A stretch of DNA of 64,000 nt, taken from positions 253,030 to 317,029 of the forward strand of contig NZ_JOEQ01000002.1 in the NCBI RefSeq assembly GCF_000721075.1, written 5' to 3'. This DNA is from Streptosporangium amethystogenes (lineage in GTDB: Bacteria; Actinomycetota; Actinomycetes; Streptosporangiales; Streptosporangiaceae). Positions 36,760-49,511 of this stretch are shown in pieces (the first letter of the stretch is position 1; every line of letters begins with the position of its first letter). The notes beneath the pieces are model-generated. The model was given only the letters and a program-made list of their open reading frames with translations. It was not told the DNA's origin and did no database searches. The translations under genes and the position numbers were made by a program.

Positions 36760-38726
36760 GGGTTCTGCCCCTTCAAGACCGACACGATCGTCTCGGCCGT
36801 CGAGGGGCCGATCCCGGGAACCTCGCAGATCTGTGCCGCGGTCGCCTCCCGCAGCCGTTTCACCGATCCGAAATGCTTGATCAACGCCTGCCTGCGGGCC
36901 GGGCCGAGTCCGGGAACCTCGTCCAGAGCGCTTTCCTTGACGCTCTTCGACCGCTTGGATCGATGGTAGGTGATGGCGAAGCGGTGAGCCTCGTCGCGCA
37001 CCCGCTGGAGAAGGTAAAGGGCCTCGCTGGCGCGGGCGAGGATCACCGGCAGGTCCTCACCGGGCAGCCAGACCTCCTCCAGCCGCTTGGCCAGGCCGCA
37101 CACCGCCACGTCGTCGACGCCCAGTTCGTCGAGCGCCCTGCGGGCCGCCGCGGCCTGCGCCGGACCGCCGTCGACGACGACCAGGTTGGGCGGGTAGGCG
37201 AACTTGCGCGGCCTGCCGGTCTCCGGGTCGATGCCCTGGGTCCGCAGCCCCTCGCCGGGCCCCTCACCCGGCCCCTCTCCTGGCTCTGCCATGGCGTCGG
37301 CGTCGAGATCCCCGGTGGCCGAACGTTCCTCCAGGTAGCGCTTGAAGCGGCGGGAGATCACCTCGTAGATGGAGGCGACGTCGCCCTCGGTGGAGCGCAC
37401 CGAGAACCTGCGGTACTCGCTCTTGCGGGCCAGGCCGTCCTCGAACACCACCATGGAGGCCACCACGTCGGTGCCCTGCAGGTGGGAGACGTCGTAGCAC
37501 TCGATGCGGAGCGGCACCTGGTCCAGACCGAGAGCGTCGGCGACCTCCTGCAGCGCCCTGCTCCGCGCGGTCAGGTCGCCGGCCCGCTTGAGCTTGTGCT
37601 GTTTCAGGGACTCCACGGCGTTGCGCTCGACGGTCTCCATCAGCGACCTCTTGTCACCCCGCTGCGGAACCCTGATCTCCACCCTGGCCCCGCGCTGCTC
37701 GCCGAGCAGCTCGGAGACCGCCTCCGTGTCGGGTGGCAGGACGGGGACCAGCACCTCCCTGGGCAGCGCCTCGGCGGCCGCGTCACCGTACATCTGCAGC
37801 AGGAACTGCTCGACCAGCTCGCCGGGAGTGGCCTCCTCGACCTTGTCCACCACCCAGCCGCGCTGACCCCTGATCCGCCCGTCACGGACGTAGAAGACCT
37901 GGACGGCGGCCTCCAGCGGATCCTCCGTCAGGGCGATCACATCGCAGTCGGTGTTGTCGCCCAGGACCACCGCCTGCTTCTCCATCGCCCGCTGCAGGGC
38001 TCCGATGTCGTCGCGCAGCCTGGCCGCCCGCTCGTACTCCTGCGCGGCGGCGGCCTCGCGCATCTCGCGCTCCAGCCGCTTGACGAACCGGCCGGTGTTG
38101 CCGGCCATGAACTCGCAGAAGTCGTCGGCCAGCTTCCGGTGCTCCTCGGCGGTGACCCGGCCGACGCAGGGGGCGGAGCACTTGTCGATGTAACCCAGCA
38201 GGCAGGGGCGCCCGACCTGCGCGGCCCGCCGGAACACCCCCGTCGAGCAGCTCCTGATCGGGAACACCCGGAGCAGCAGGTCGACGGTCTCCCTGATCGC
38301 CCAGGCGTGGGAGTAGGGGCCGAAGTAGCGGGTGCCCTTGCGCTTGGCCCCGCGTAGCACCTGGACCCGGGGAAACTCCTCGCCCATGGTGACCGCGAGG
38401 TAGGGATAGGACTTGTCGTCGCGGTATTTGACGTTGAACCGCGGGTCGTACTCCTTGATCCAGGAGTATTCGAGCTGGAGCGCCTCGACCTCGGTGCCGA
38501 CGACGGTCCAGTCGACGTCCACGGCGGTCGTGAGCATGGTCTGGGTGCGCGGATGCAGGCCCGCGAAGTCGGCGAAGTAGGAGTTGAGCCGCTGGCGCAG
38601 GCTCTTGGCCTTGCCGACGTAGACGACCCGGCCTCCGGCGTCCTTGAACCGGTAGACGCCGGGGGACTCGGGGATCGACCCCGGCTTCGGCCGGAAACTC
38701 GCCGGACCACCCACAGATCTCGCCAC
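36756..38726 (-). CDS. uvrC: Excinuclease ABC subunit C
   Basis: 656 residues. The GIY-YIG nuclease domain ([21 protein letters not shown]), a UVR motif region ([20 protein letters not shown]), the RNase H-like UvrC domain ([22 protein letters not shown]) and a C-terminal helix-hairpin-helix ([27 protein letters not shown]) are all present. A small Gly-Pro-Gly-Glu repeat interrupts the region near 485, probably a loop expansion. Start is GTG. Makes the two incisions in nucleotide excision repair. Confidence 0.96.
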   Translation of the reverse strand: MARSVGGPASFRPKPGSIPESPGVYRFKDAGGRVVYVGKAKSLRQRLNSYFADFAGLHPRTQTMLTTAVDVDWTVVGTEVEALQLEYSWIKEYDPRFNVKYRDDKSYPYLAVTMGEEFPRVQVLRGAKRKGTRYFGPYSHAWAIRETVDLLLRVFPIRSCSTGVFRRAAQVGRPCLLGYIDKCSAPCVGRVTAEEHRKLADDFCEFMAGNTGRFVKRLEREMREAAAAQEYERAARLRDDIGALQRAMEKQAVVLGDNTDCDVIALTEDPLEAAVQVFYVRDGRIRGQRGWVVDKVEEATPGELVEQFLLQMYGDAAAEALPREVLVPVLPPDTEAVSELLGEQRGARVEIRVPQRGDKRSLMETVERNAVESLKQHKLKRAGDLTARSRALQEVADALGLDQVPLRIECYDVSHLQGTDVVASMVVFEDGLARKSEYRRFSVRSTEGDVASIYEVISRRFKRYLEERSATGDLDADAMAEPGEGPGEGPGEGLRTQGIDPETGRPRKFAYPPNLVVVDGGPAQAAAARRALDELGVDDVAVCGLAKRLEEVWLPGEDLPVILARASEALYLLQRVRDEAHRFAITYHRSKRSKSVKESALDEVPGLGPARRQALIKHFGSVKRLREATAAQICEVPGIGPSTAETIVSVLKGQNP

Positions 38727-38813
38727 GTGGAAAGCCTATCGGCCCGGACCGACAGGTTTCCTTACCGCTTTTCCCGGCACGGCCTCCGTCCCCGGAGAAC
38801 CGGTGACAGGCGA

Positions 38814-38848
38814 CCCCGCCGCCGGGGCGAGTTCTTCCGGCGGCGGGG
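38814..38848 (-). terminator. Hairpin terminator after the Rieske gene
   Basis: A 12-bp G/C stem (38814-38825 with 38837-38848) with an 11-nt loop, 12 nt past the stop of the Rieske gene on its strand. Confidence 0.7.
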
Positions 38849-38859
38849 CGTGACCGGAT

Positions 38860-39312
38860 TCAGGCGAGGCTGATGGAGTCGCCGTCCACCTTGATCGCCT
38901 TCTCCTCCAGCGGCTTCGAGGCCGGGCCGCCCGCCACGGAACCATCAGCGATCTTGAACTTGCTGTGGTGACACGGGCAGTCGATGGTGCCGTCCACGAC
39001 CTTGTCCACGTCGCATCCCTGGTGGGTGCAGACGGAGCTGAACGCCTTGAACTGGCCCGCGGCCGGCTGGGTGATCACGATCTTCTGGTCCTTGAAGACC
39101 TTGCCGCCCCCCTCGGGAATGTCCGCCGTCTTGGCCAGGACGTTCGCCGCCGCGTCGCCCGCGCCGGCCTCCGGCGCCTGCGAGGACGCGGTCGAGGAGG
39201 TGTCACCGCCGCTCGCCGCGGGCTCTTCCGAGCTCCCGCACGCGGTCAGCACCGCCGCCACCCCGGCCCCTCCGGCACCCAATATCACCGTACGACGCGT
39301 CGTCTCAGTCAT
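38860..39312 (-). CDS. Rieske [2Fe-2S] lipoprotein
   Basis: 150 residues. TTRRTVILGAGGAGVAA with ACGSS looks like a twin-arginine signal with lipobox; then a Ser/Ala/Gly linker and a Rieske domain with ligand boxes CTHQGC and CPCHHSKF. Unlike QcrA it lacks membrane helices and has no cytochrome b neighbour. A related Rieske gene lies 209 nt upstream on the same strand. Expected on the outer face of the membrane as an electron carrier of unknown partner. Confidence 0.9.
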   Translation of the reverse strand: MTETTRRTVILGAGGAGVAAVLTACGSSEEPAASGGDTSSTASSQAPEAGAGDAAANVLAKTADIPEGGGKVFKDQKIVITQPAAGQFKAFSSVCTHQGCDVDKVVDGTIDCPCHHSKFKIADGSVAGGPASKPLEEKAIKVDGDSISLA

Positions 39313-39520
39313 GTATCTCCTCCAGGATCATCATCTTCAGGTATGGCTGGCACCCCGATGACGGTTCAGCATGCCGTACGCCGTGTCAGGAGACTGTGAA
39401 GAATGACGCCCCTGGCGCTCTTTCTGGATCATCTGGAGAATTCCATGGAAACCCTCATCGCGGATTTCGGCCCCGGCGGGCTCGACGGATCCCCCCTGGC
39501 GGAGAGGGCGGCGCGAACCG

Positions 39521-39940
39521 TCAGACCATGATGATCCCGTCACCCTCGACCTTCAGCGCGTACTGGACCAGCGGCGCCTCCGCCGGGCCCTTGAGGCATT
39601 TGCCGGAGTCGGCGGCGAACTCGCTGCCGTGGCAGGGGCAGCGGATGACGCCGTCCCCGACCCTTCCGACCGCGCACCCCCGGTGCGGGCAGCTCGCCGT
39701 GAACGCCCTGAACACCCCAGAGGTCGGCTGGGTGATCACGATCTTCCACTTGCTGATCACCTTGCCGCCGCCCACCGGGACGTCGGCGGTCCTCGCGATG
39801 ACCTTCCCCTTGATCCCCGGCGGCACGATGGCGGCGGCGGGTTCCCCGCTGCCGCATCCGGCCAGCGCCGCCCCGCACGCCACGGCCCCCGCGGCGGCGA
39901 TCACCTGCCTGCGCGCGGGCCCGGCGGAGGTTTCCTGCAT
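39521..39940 (-). CDS. Second Rieske [2Fe-2S] lipoprotein
   Basis: 139 residues. A Tat-like signal ARRQVIAAAGAVACGAALAG with lipobox Cys in AGCGS; Rieske boxes CPHRGC and CPCHGSEF. Paralogue of the next gene (shared KTADIP/RTADVP, KIVITQP and GGGKV blocks), with a shorter linker. Start could be ATG 39940 or GTG 39946, the latter nearer to the ribosome site. Probably arose by tandem duplication. Confidence 0.9.
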   Translation of the reverse strand: MQETSAGPARRQVIAAAGAVACGAALAGCGSGEPAAAIVPPGIKGKVIARTADVPVGGGKVISKWKIVITQPTSGVFRAFTASCPHRGCAVGRVGDGVIRCPCHGSEFAADSGKCLKGPAEAPLVQYALKVEGDGIIMV

Positions 39941-40034
39941 GCTCACTGCGGCCCTTCTCGCAACATCATCCCCGTCAGAACCGGGCTTCCGCGTCAAGGG
40001 TATTGACGCGGAAGCCCGGTTCCGAATCCGGCCT

Positions 40035-42875
<2,841 letters not shown>

Positions 42876-43150
42876 AGTAGTCCCGACGTCGATTTAGAGG
42901 GTTGGAAGCGGTCGCGGGAAGACTAGCGAGAGGGACCGACAATTTTCCGGGCCGGCGTCCGGAGCTCAGGGGTTCCCCGCCCTCTCCAGATTACGGCCTT
43001 CCCTTGGATGCGGCAGGTCATCCCCGGTTTCAACAGTGTGAACACCCCCCTTATGCCCCGCCTCACCCGCCGGGCGGCGATGATGAGGGTGGGGCCGGGC
43101 ACCACTCGCGCCCCGTCCCGCCCCGCCGTGACACCATCCGAGGAGAATCC

Positions 43151-43792
43151 GTGACGTACACCGGTGATGTGCAGGTCGGCGGCCCCGCAGACCTGCGTGA
43201 GCTGCCCGGCCTGACGATCGCCAAACTGGCCGTCGGCCTGTTCGACAACAACGCCTACCTGCTCCGGTGCACCCGGACCGGTGACGGCGTGCTCATCGAC
43301 GCGGCCGCCGAGCCCGACCGGCTGCTGGAGCTCATCGGTGACCGGCCGATCAGCAAGATCATCACCACCCACCAGCACGGCGACCACTGGCAGGCCCTTG
43401 CGGAGGTCGCCAGGGCGACCGGTGCCTCGGTGATCGCCCACCCGCTCGACGCGCCGGGGCTGCCGGTGCCGGTGGACCTGGAGGTGGAGCACGGCGAGGA
43501 GATCACCGTCGGCGAGGTCGGCCTGGAGGTGATCCACCTGCGCGGGCACACCCCGGGTTCGATCGCCCTGTACCACCCCGGCCACCTGTTCACCGGCGAC
43601 TCGCTCTTCCCCGGCGGCGTCGGCAACACCAACAAGGATCCCGAGCGGTTCGCCCAGCTCTTCGCCGACGTGTCAGAGCGGATCTTCGACCGGCTGCCGG
43701 ACGACACCTGGGTCTATCCGGGCCACGGCAAGGACACCACGCTCGGCGCCGAGCGTCCCCACCTGCCCGAATGGCGCGAGCGGGGCTGGTGA
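43151..43792 (+). CDS. Metallo-beta-lactamase-fold hydrolase (glyoxalase II-like)
   Basis: 213 residues from GTG 43151 (GAGGAG upstream). The metal site THQHGDHW near 78, HLRGHTPGSIALY, FTGDSLFPGGVGNT and YPGHGKDT match the glyoxalase II/YcbL branch. It is commonly found divergent from uvrA in actinomycetes as I recall; the substrate is probably a thioester, unproven. Followed by a hairpin. Confidence 0.85.
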   Translation: MTYTGDVQVGGPADLRELPGLTIAKLAVGLFDNNAYLLRCTRTGDGVLIDAAAEPDRLLELIGDRPISKIITTHQHGDHWQALAEVARATGASVIAHPLDAPGLPVPVDLEVEHGEEITVGEVGLEVIHLRGHTPGSIALYHPGHLFTGDSLFPGGVGNTNKDPERFAQLFADVSERIFDRLPDDTWVYPGHGKDTTLGAERPHLPEWRERGW

Positions 43793-43816
43793 CGCCCGCG
43801 CCGCCGGGGATCCTCC

Positions 43817-43848
43817 GCCCGCGGGACCGCCGGTCCCTGCGGGCGGTT
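43817..43848. terminator. Hairpin between convergent genes
   Basis: CCGCCCGC...GGGA pairs with TCCC...GCGGGCGG between the metallo-hydrolase (+) and pssA (-) stops. Confidence 0.65.
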
Positions 43849-43855
43849 CCGGCGG

Positions 43856-44689
43856 TCAGCCGACTTCGGCGGACGCCCTGCGCTGCTCCTTGCGCTTCTC
43901 CCGCTTGAACATCAGGACGCGCAGCGGGATGGTCGCCACGATCGTCATCTGCATGACGGCCCCGACCTTGATCAGCGTGTCGCCACCGGCCAGGCCCGCG
44001 ACCCAGATGGTCAGGCAGGCAACGTTGATCATCATCCAGGCGAGCACCCCGGCGGCCACGTTGCCCTTGGGCTTGGGGTACTCGATCCGGCTCACCATGA
44101 GATACGCCACACCGAAGATGGGCAGGATCGTCCAGGTCGACGGAGGGAACAGCAGTACGACCGAGACCACGGTCATGGCGCCCATCGGGATGGGCAGGCC
44201 CATGAAATCGCCGCTCTTGGTCTTCACGCAGGCGAAACGCGCCAGCCGGATGACCCCGGCCAGCAGCACGGACGCCGCCGCGGTCATCACCAGCAGGAAC
44301 GGGATCTGCTGATTGAACCCCGCCCAGATGACCACCATGAAGGCGGGGGCGAAGCCGAAGCTGATCACGTCGGCGAGGTTGTCCAGCTCGGCCCCCATCG
44401 CCGAGGCGCGGAACTTCCTGGCCACCAGGCCGTCGAACAGATCACAGGTGGCACCGATCAGCAGGAGCACCACGGCGGTGCCGAAGAACCGGGGGTCGGC
44501 CGCGAAGGGCTTGCCCTCCTGCAGCGCGTTGATGGCCGACCAGGAGAGCACGCAGACCGCCAGGAAGCCACAGAGGGCGTTGCCAAGCGAGAGGGAGTCG
44601 GCGGCCGACAGGCGGAACGCCTTGCCCACGGGCCCTCGCGGCTCGTCGTCCGTCTCGTCCATCGGCCAGCTCGCGTCAGCCGTGGTCAA
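43856..44689 (-). CDS. pssA: CDP-diacylglycerol-serine O-phosphatidyltransferase
   Basis: 277 residues, about eight hydrophobic segments. The CDP-alcohol phosphotransferase motif DGLVARKFRASAMGAELD followed by NLAD (catalytic Asp residues) is near 95. Cytoplasmic tail rich in Arg/Lys. Overlaps psd by 14 nt if MTTADAS is the start; MDETDDE nine codons in is an alternative. Makes phosphatidylserine, which Psd then decarboxylates to phosphatidylethanolamine. Confidence 0.94.
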   Translation of the reverse strand: MTTADASWPMDETDDEPRGPVGKAFRLSAADSLSLGNALCGFLAVCVLSWSAINALQEGKPFAADPRFFGTAVVLLLIGATCDLFDGLVARKFRASAMGAELDNLADVISFGFAPAFMVVIWAGFNQQIPFLLVMTAAASVLLAGVIRLARFACVKTKSGDFMGLPIPMGAMTVVSVVLLFPPSTWTILPIFGVAYLMVSRIEYPKPKGNVAAGVLAWMMINVACLTIWVAGLAGGDTLIKVGAVMQMTIVATIPLRVLMFKREKRKEQRRASAEVG

Positions 44690-45323
44690 GACCGGTCACC
44701 CCCGCGATGGTCCGCTGGCCCACCGAGAGCGCCGGGGCGATCCCCTCGGGGAGGTAGACGTCGACCCGCGAGCCAAGCCTGATCAGGCCGATCCGCTCGG
44801 CTCTGGCGACCTTCGCCCCCTCGGCCACGTAGGGCACGATGCGGCGAGCGACCGCACCGGCGATCTGGACGAACTCGATGTCGCCGAGCGCGGTGTCCAG
44901 GTGCCAGACGACCCGCTCGTTGGTATCGCTGTCCTTGTTGAACGCGGGCAGGTACCCCCCGGAGACGTGCTCCACCGAGGTGACCGTTCCGGCCAGTGGC
45001 GCCCGGTTGACGTGCACGTCGAGTGGGCTCATGAAGATCGCCACCCTGGTCCGGCCGTCCGGCCATGGATCGATGCTCTGCACCACACCGTCCGCGGGCG
45101 ACAGGATCCGCCCGGTGCCCGGCGTCCGATCCGGATCGCGGAAGAACCAGAGCATCCCACCGGTGAGCGCGGTCAGCGGAACCGCCGCCAGCGCCCAGCG
45201 CCGGTCACGGCGGCTGAGCAGGGAGGTCACAGTGGCGGCGGCCACGGTCGGGAGCAACCACGGGGAGACGCCACGTGCCAGGCCCAGCGGACCTGGCCGG
45301 TGGCTTGCTGAATCGTGGGACAC
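44676..45323 (-). CDS. psd: Phosphatidylserine decarboxylase, short form
   Basis: 215 residues. LSPADGVV, MSPLDVHVNRAP and the self-cleavage site LIRLGSRVDVYLP near 185, where the Ser becomes the pyruvoyl group; GSR in place of LGST is normal for the short actinobacterial/archaeal form. An N-terminal hydrophobic segment anchors it. Upstream gene of the psd-pssA pair. Confidence 0.93.
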   Translation of the reverse strand: MSHDSASHRPGPLGLARGVSPWLLPTVAAATVTSLLSRRDRRWALAAVPLTALTGGMLWFFRDPDRTPGTGRILSPADGVVQSIDPWPDGRTRVAIFMSPLDVHVNRAPLAGTVTSVEHVSGGYLPAFNKDSDTNERVVWHLDTALGDIEFVQIAGAVARRIVPYVAEGAKVARAERIGLIRLGSRVDVYLPEGIAPALSVGQRTIAGVTGLDHG

Positions 45324-45451
45324 AGGGAACCTTTTGTGATGTCTTGCGGCATTAGACCGGTATGTCTACCCGCTCTGGGGCAGGATGTTACCCATCTCTT
45401 AGCCCTTATAAGGCGCAATGAGACAAGCAAAGCGCCTCACACGCCGATTCG

Positions 45452-46441
45452 CTAGCCCTGCTCGACACTCGCCGGGGTGGTGTTTTCCTTGCTTGCGCGA
45501 GCATCACGCCGGACCTTCGCCAGGCTGATCGCGGTGGTGACGGCCATCGTGACGACGATGACCGACAGTGACACCCAGATCGGCACTTCGGGAGCCCAGG
45601 AGACGCCACTGGAGTGCAGCGCCTCGAGGATCAGCTTAACCCCGATGAAACCGAGGATGAACGCGAGACCGAAGCTGAGGTAGACCAGCCGCTGGAGCAG
45701 ACCCCCCAGCAGGAAGTAGAGCTGGCGCAGACCCATCAGCGCGAACGCGTTCGCGGTGAAGACGATGAAGGCGTCGGTGGTCAGGCCGAAAATCGCCGGA
45801 ATCGAGTCGAGCGCGAACAGCAGGTCGGTGGTGCCGATGGCGATCATGACGATCAGCAGCGGGGTGACCATGCGCCTGCCGTTGACCTTGACGACGACCC
45901 TGGACCCCACGTAGTCGTCGGTGTGCGGCAGCACACGCCGGGCCCAGCGCAGGACCGCGTTCTCCGGAAGGTCCTCCTCCTGGCCGAACTGGCGGATGAG
46001 CTGGACCGCGGTGTAGATCAGGAACAGGCCGAAGACGTAGAACAGCCAGCCGAAGTTGGCCAGGGCGGCGGCGCCGACGGCGATGAAGATGCTGCGCATG
46101 ACCAGCGCCATCAGGATGCCGATCAGCAGCACCTTGTGCTGGTAGATCCTCGGCACCGCGAAGCGGGTCATGATGATGTAGAAGACGAAAAGGTTGTCGA
46201 CGCTCAGGCTGTACTCGGTGATGTAGCCGGCGAAGAACTGTCCCGCGGAGGTGGGGCCCGCGGAGATCCACAGCACGATACCGAAGATCACCGCGAGGGT
46301 GACATAGAAGCTGACCCAGAACCCGGCCTGCTTGAGGGAGAACTCCCGCGGCTCACCCCGGTCGACGATCCACAGATCGAAGGCGAGAACGACGAGCAGA
46401 CCGCCGATAACGGCCAACCATGCCCAGACAGGAACAATCAC
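45452..46441 (-). CDS. terC: TerC-family integral membrane protein (likely manganese exporter)
   Basis: 329 residues, about nine hydrophobic segments. Conserved Asp motifs EYSLSVDNLFVF near 70 and TTDLLFALDSIPAIFGLT near 190 probably coordinate metal. GTG 46441 is chosen because GGAGGT sits 9 nt upstream; the open frame extends 22 codons further into what reads as leader RNA. TerC/Alx relatives export Mn2+ or metallate exoenzymes. The leader carries a candidate manganese riboswitch. Confidence 0.9.
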   Translation of the reverse strand: MIVPVWAWLAVIGGLLVVLAFDLWIVDRGEPREFSLKQAGFWVSFYVTLAVIFGIVLWISAGPTSAGQFFAGYITEYSLSVDNLFVFYIIMTRFAVPRIYQHKVLLIGILMALVMRSIFIAVGAAALANFGWLFYVFGLFLIYTAVQLIRQFGQEEDLPENAVLRWARRVLPHTDDYVGSRVVVKVNGRRMVTPLLIVMIAIGTTDLLFALDSIPAIFGLTTDAFIVFTANAFALMGLRQLYFLLGGLLQRLVYLSFGLAFILGFIGVKLILEALHSSGVSWAPEVPIWVSLSVIVVTMAVTTAISLAKVRRDARASKENTTPASVEQG

Positions 46442-46450
46442 AACTGATAA

Positions 46451-46612
46451 ACCTCCGGCGGCGCGCACGACAGACTGCCGGAGGTCTCTCCCGCCCGCAT
46501 GAGGCATCGACCGAGATATGTCGAAACGCGGACCGACAGCCCCGGGGGCCTCGTGGAGCGAGGCAACACCGTGATGACGAGACTGCCGCGAAGGGATACT
46601 CCCCCCCTAAAC
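46451..46612 (-). ncRNA. Candidate yybP-ykoY manganese riboswitch with ribosome-site sequestration
   Basis: The leader of terC contains GGGGAGTATCCC near 46,593-46,604 (minus strand) and CTCGTCATCACGG near 46,568-46,583, the sequence blocks I associate with actinobacterial yybP-ykoY aptamers. At its 3' end ACCTCCGGC (46477-46485) pairs perfectly with GCCGGAGGT (46451-46459), which is the terC ribosome binding site, giving an off-state hairpin for translational control. Exact aptamer boundaries are estimated. The rest of the 312-nt gap to the GT4 gene shows nothing else. Confidence 0.7.
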
Positions 46613-46753
46613 ACGCCAGTATAGGTCTCCGGCATGGTGGCGCCTAATTCAACATCACGCCCTCCCCGCCTGTTCCATCGGGCTTCCCGCGTCTCCCGCC
46701 GCCAGGCCCCAAACCCCCTTCGAAGACCTGGCGCGGACCGCGTGCCGGCCCCT

Positions 46754-47869
46754 TCAGCCCCTCGGGGGAAGCCCGGCGTAGACCGCGAGCACCGCCTCCA
46801 GCGCCTCCGGTTCACCCGGCATCCCACGCCCTCGCCCGGCGGCGGCAGCGGCCAGTTCCGCCGCGAGACCGTCGTCGACGAGCACCCTCGCGACCGCGTC
46901 GCGCATCGCCGCGACGTCCCCGTACGGCACCAGCAGTCCCGCCTCACCCACCATCGCCGGGATGCCCCCCACCGCGGTGGCGATGACCGCCGTCCCCGCC
47001 CGCAGGGCCTCCTGCACGGTGAGCGGCTGCCCCTCCCAGCGGCTCGGCACCAGCAGTGCCCTGGCCACCCCGAGCAGGTCCCCCACGTCGGTACGGGCAC
47101 CGAGCAGCCGCACCGGCAGGTTCTCCCGGTCGATCCGTTCCTGCAACTCCGCCCGCAGCGGCCCCTCCCCCGCCACCAGGAACACCGGCCCCGACGCGTG
47201 CTCTGCGGCCCGGCGAACCTCCGGCAGGGCCTTCGCGACATCGAGCAGGGTCTCCAGGCCCTTCTGCTGGGCGAGCCTGGCGACCGTCAGGAAGATCACC
47301 CGCTCTCCGGTACCGAGTTCCCGCCGGATGTCCCCGGCCTCGCGCCCTGAAGGGGGCAGCACAGGCGCCGGGACCACGGCGGCCTCGACGTGCCCGGCCC
47401 CCAGGTGGGCCATCCGCTCCCCCAGATCGGGGGAGACGACCAGGATCCGATCGGCGCGGCGGGCCACGATCCGTTCCAGGAGGCCGTAGACCGCGCCGAC
47501 CACGCCGCCCGCGGTCGCGGCGTTGTGCAGGGTCACCACCAGGCCGGCCCCGGTTCCGGCCAGCGCGATCGCCGCCAGCGCCCCGGCCCTCAGCCCGTGG
47601 GCGTGCACGGCATGCGCCCCGCGCAGCGTCCTGAGCGCCATGACCGCCCGAAGATCGTCGAGCGGGCGGGGCCGATCGGAGATCGGCACCGGTACGAAGC
47701 GCGCGCCGAGCGCGGTGAACCCGAAGGCCCGCTCCGTGCTCGGGGGACCTGCCACGACCACCCGGTGGCCGCCACGCACCAGCCCTCCGGCCAGCATGGC
47801 GACGTGCCTGCCGACCCCTCCCTCGCTCGTGCCCAGCACGAACGCCACACGCGTCCCCTGATCAGCCAT
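46754..47869 (-). CDS. Glycosyltransferase family 4 (GT-B fold)
   Basis: 371 residues. N-half: VLGTSEGGVGRHVAMLAGGL and HAHGLRAGALAA; C-half: VARLAQQKGLETLLD, FLVAGEGPLRAEL and the donor-site PSRWEGQPLTVQEALRAG with E-x7-E spacing. Transfers a sugar from a nucleotide donor to an unknown acceptor on the cytosolic membrane face. Its start overlaps the murJ stop by 8 nt, so it is the last gene of the septum/envelope cluster. Confidence 0.88.
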   Translation of the reverse strand: MADQGTRVAFVLGTSEGGVGRHVAMLAGGLVRGGHRVVVAGPPSTERAFGFTALGARFVPVPISDRPRPLDDLRAVMALRTLRGAHAVHAHGLRAGALAAIALAGTGAGLVVTLHNAATAGGVVGAVYGLLERIVARRADRILVVSPDLGERMAHLGAGHVEAAVVPAPVLPPSGREAGDIRRELGTGERVIFLTVARLAQQKGLETLLDVAKALPEVRRAAEHASGPVFLVAGEGPLRAELQERIDRENLPVRLLGARTDVGDLLGVARALLVPSRWEGQPLTVQEALRAGTAVIATAVGGIPAMVGEAGLLVPYGDVAAMRDAVARVLVDDGLAAELAAAAAGRGRGMPGEPEALEAVLAVYAGLPPRG

Positions 47870-49511
47870 CGAAACCGCTCCCCTCCTTCACCGGTCCCCT
47901 GCGCAGTCGTGCCAGCAGCGCCCGGGCGTCTCGCCTGTCGACCATCATCGCCACGACCGCGAACGCGGCTGTCCCGGCGATCGCGGCGGCCAGTCCGACC
48001 GGCACGGACTCCCACCTGGACACCGCTCCGAAGGCATCGACCAGGGTCAGCCCCGCCCCCCAGGCCGCGACGCCGCCGACCAGGGCGGCCAGGAAAGTGC
48101 GCGGCGTTCCCTCCAACGCGGTCGCCCCCCTGGCCCGGAGTACCGCGAGGACCAGCAACAGCCCGCCGACGGTCATGCCGATCGTGCTGCCCAGTGCCAG
48201 TTGCCCGACCACGTCGGCCGGACCCGCTGCGGCGCGGGCGAGCACGACCTGTGCCGCCAGTGCGACGGCCCACCCGGCCACCGAGGCGACCGCCGCCGAC
48301 CGCCCCCGACCGCAGGCGTACAGGATGCGGGCCAGGTGCAGCATGAGCGCGTACCCGGCCAGGCCGGGCGCGAACAGCGCGACGGCCCTGGCCATCTCGG
48401 CGGGCTCCCCACCCGGAGTCTCCTCCAGGAAGACCCGCGACACCGGTAGCGCGACCGCCGCCATCACTCCGGCCGCGAGCCCCGTCACCAGCAGCACGAT
48501 CCGCGTGGTGGAGGAGGTCAAAGCGTTGAACCCGGGCAGGTCCCCCTCTGCGGCGCGGGTGGACAGCACCGGGAAGGAGCTGGTGGCGATCGGCATCACG
48601 AGCACCGCGTACGGCAGCTGGTACAGCGCCCAGGCGTAGGTGTAGACACCGATCGCGCCCTTGCCGCCCAGGTCATTGGCCAGAAGGATGACGACGAGCA
48701 GCGCGACCTGCTGCGCGATCAGCACGGCGATACCGGCGGTGGCGAGCCCGCGCGCCCGGGCCGCGACCCCGGGCGGGAACGACAGCGAGGGCCGCAGCCG
48801 GAGCTTGAGCCTGACCACCGGGACGACCACGGTGAGCACCATCGCGGCGGCGGCGACGGTCGCGCCCAGGGAGAGCGAGAGCTGCCCCGCGGCGGTCAGG
48901 TCCGCCAGGTCCCTGGCCGCCGTCCCGTTGAGCGCCTCGAACAGCAGCATGGAGCCAACGATGAGCAGGCTGGAGACCAGTGGAGCCAGGGCCGGGCCCA
49001 TGAACCGCCGGTGTGCCTGGAGCACGCCGTACAGGACCACTGCCAGCCCGAAGAAGATCATACGAGGGGCGAAGACGACGAGCATGCCGGTGCCGACCTC
49101 GACGACCTCCGCCAGGTCGCAGCCGCTCGGACCGCCCACCAGCAGCGCGACGATCGGCCCGGCGAACGCCACGATGAGCAGCGCCAGCGGCACCATGATG
49201 AGCATCACCCAGGTGAGCAGCGCCGAGGTGATCTGGCCGACCTCCGCCCTGGCCTCGGGGTCGTCGTCGGCCCTGGAGGCCACCGAGGCCAGCACCGGCA
49301 CCACCATCCCGGCCAGCGCGCCGCCCGCCACCAGCTCGAAGACGATGTTGGGCACGTAGTTGGCGGTGTTGTAGGCGGTGCTCAGGCAGAGGTTGCCGAC
49401 GGTCTGCGACTGGACGAGATAGCGGCCGAACCCGACGAGCCGGGCCAGGACGGTCACGATCCCGATGAGAAGTGCCGCTCCCGCGATCCCTCGGGCGATC
49501 CTGCTGCTCAT
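47862..49511 (-). CDS. murJ: MurJ-family lipid flippase
   Basis: 549 residues with about fourteen hydrophobic segments. MurJ/MviN signatures: IARGIAGAALLIGIVTVLAR, YNTANYVPNIVFELVAGGAL, MVVPVLAS, and TSSFPVLSTRAAEGD. Flips lipid-linked saccharide (lipid II or a similar lipid) across the membrane. Placed between a MraY-like enzyme and a GT4, suggesting one lipid-linked pathway. Main or paralogous copy cannot be told from this window; it lacks the long kinase-like C-terminal extension seen in mycobacterial MurJ. Confidence 0.88.
   Translation of the reverse strand: MSSRIARGIAGAALLIGIVTVLARLVGFGRYLVQSQTVGNLCLSTAYNTANYVPNIVFELVAGGALAGMVVPVLASVASRADDDPEARAEVGQITSALLTWVMLIMVPLALLIVAFAGPIVALLVGGPSGCDLAEVVEVGTGMLVVFAPRMIFFGLAVVLYGVLQAHRRFMGPALAPLVSSLLIVGSMLLFEALNGTAARDLADLTAAGQLSLSLGATVAAAAMVLTVVVPVVRLKLRLRPSLSFPPGVAARARGLATAGIAVLIAQQVALLVVILLANDLGGKGAIGVYTYAWALYQLPYAVLVMPIATSSFPVLSTRAAEGDLPGFNALTSSTTRIVLLVTGLAAGVMAAVALPVSRVFLEETPGGEPAEMARAVALFAPGLAGYALMLHLARILYACGRGRSAAVASVAGWAVALAAQVVLARAAAGPADVVGQLALGSTIGMTVGGLLLVLAVLRARGATALEGTPRTFLAALVGGVAAWGAGLTLVDAFGAVSRWESVPVGLAAAIAGTAAFAVVAMMVDRRDARALLARLRRGPVKEGSGFDG

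Noticed and set aside
44676..45323. Psd with a broken LGST cleavage site
   Set aside because: GSR at this site is normal in short Psd proteins.
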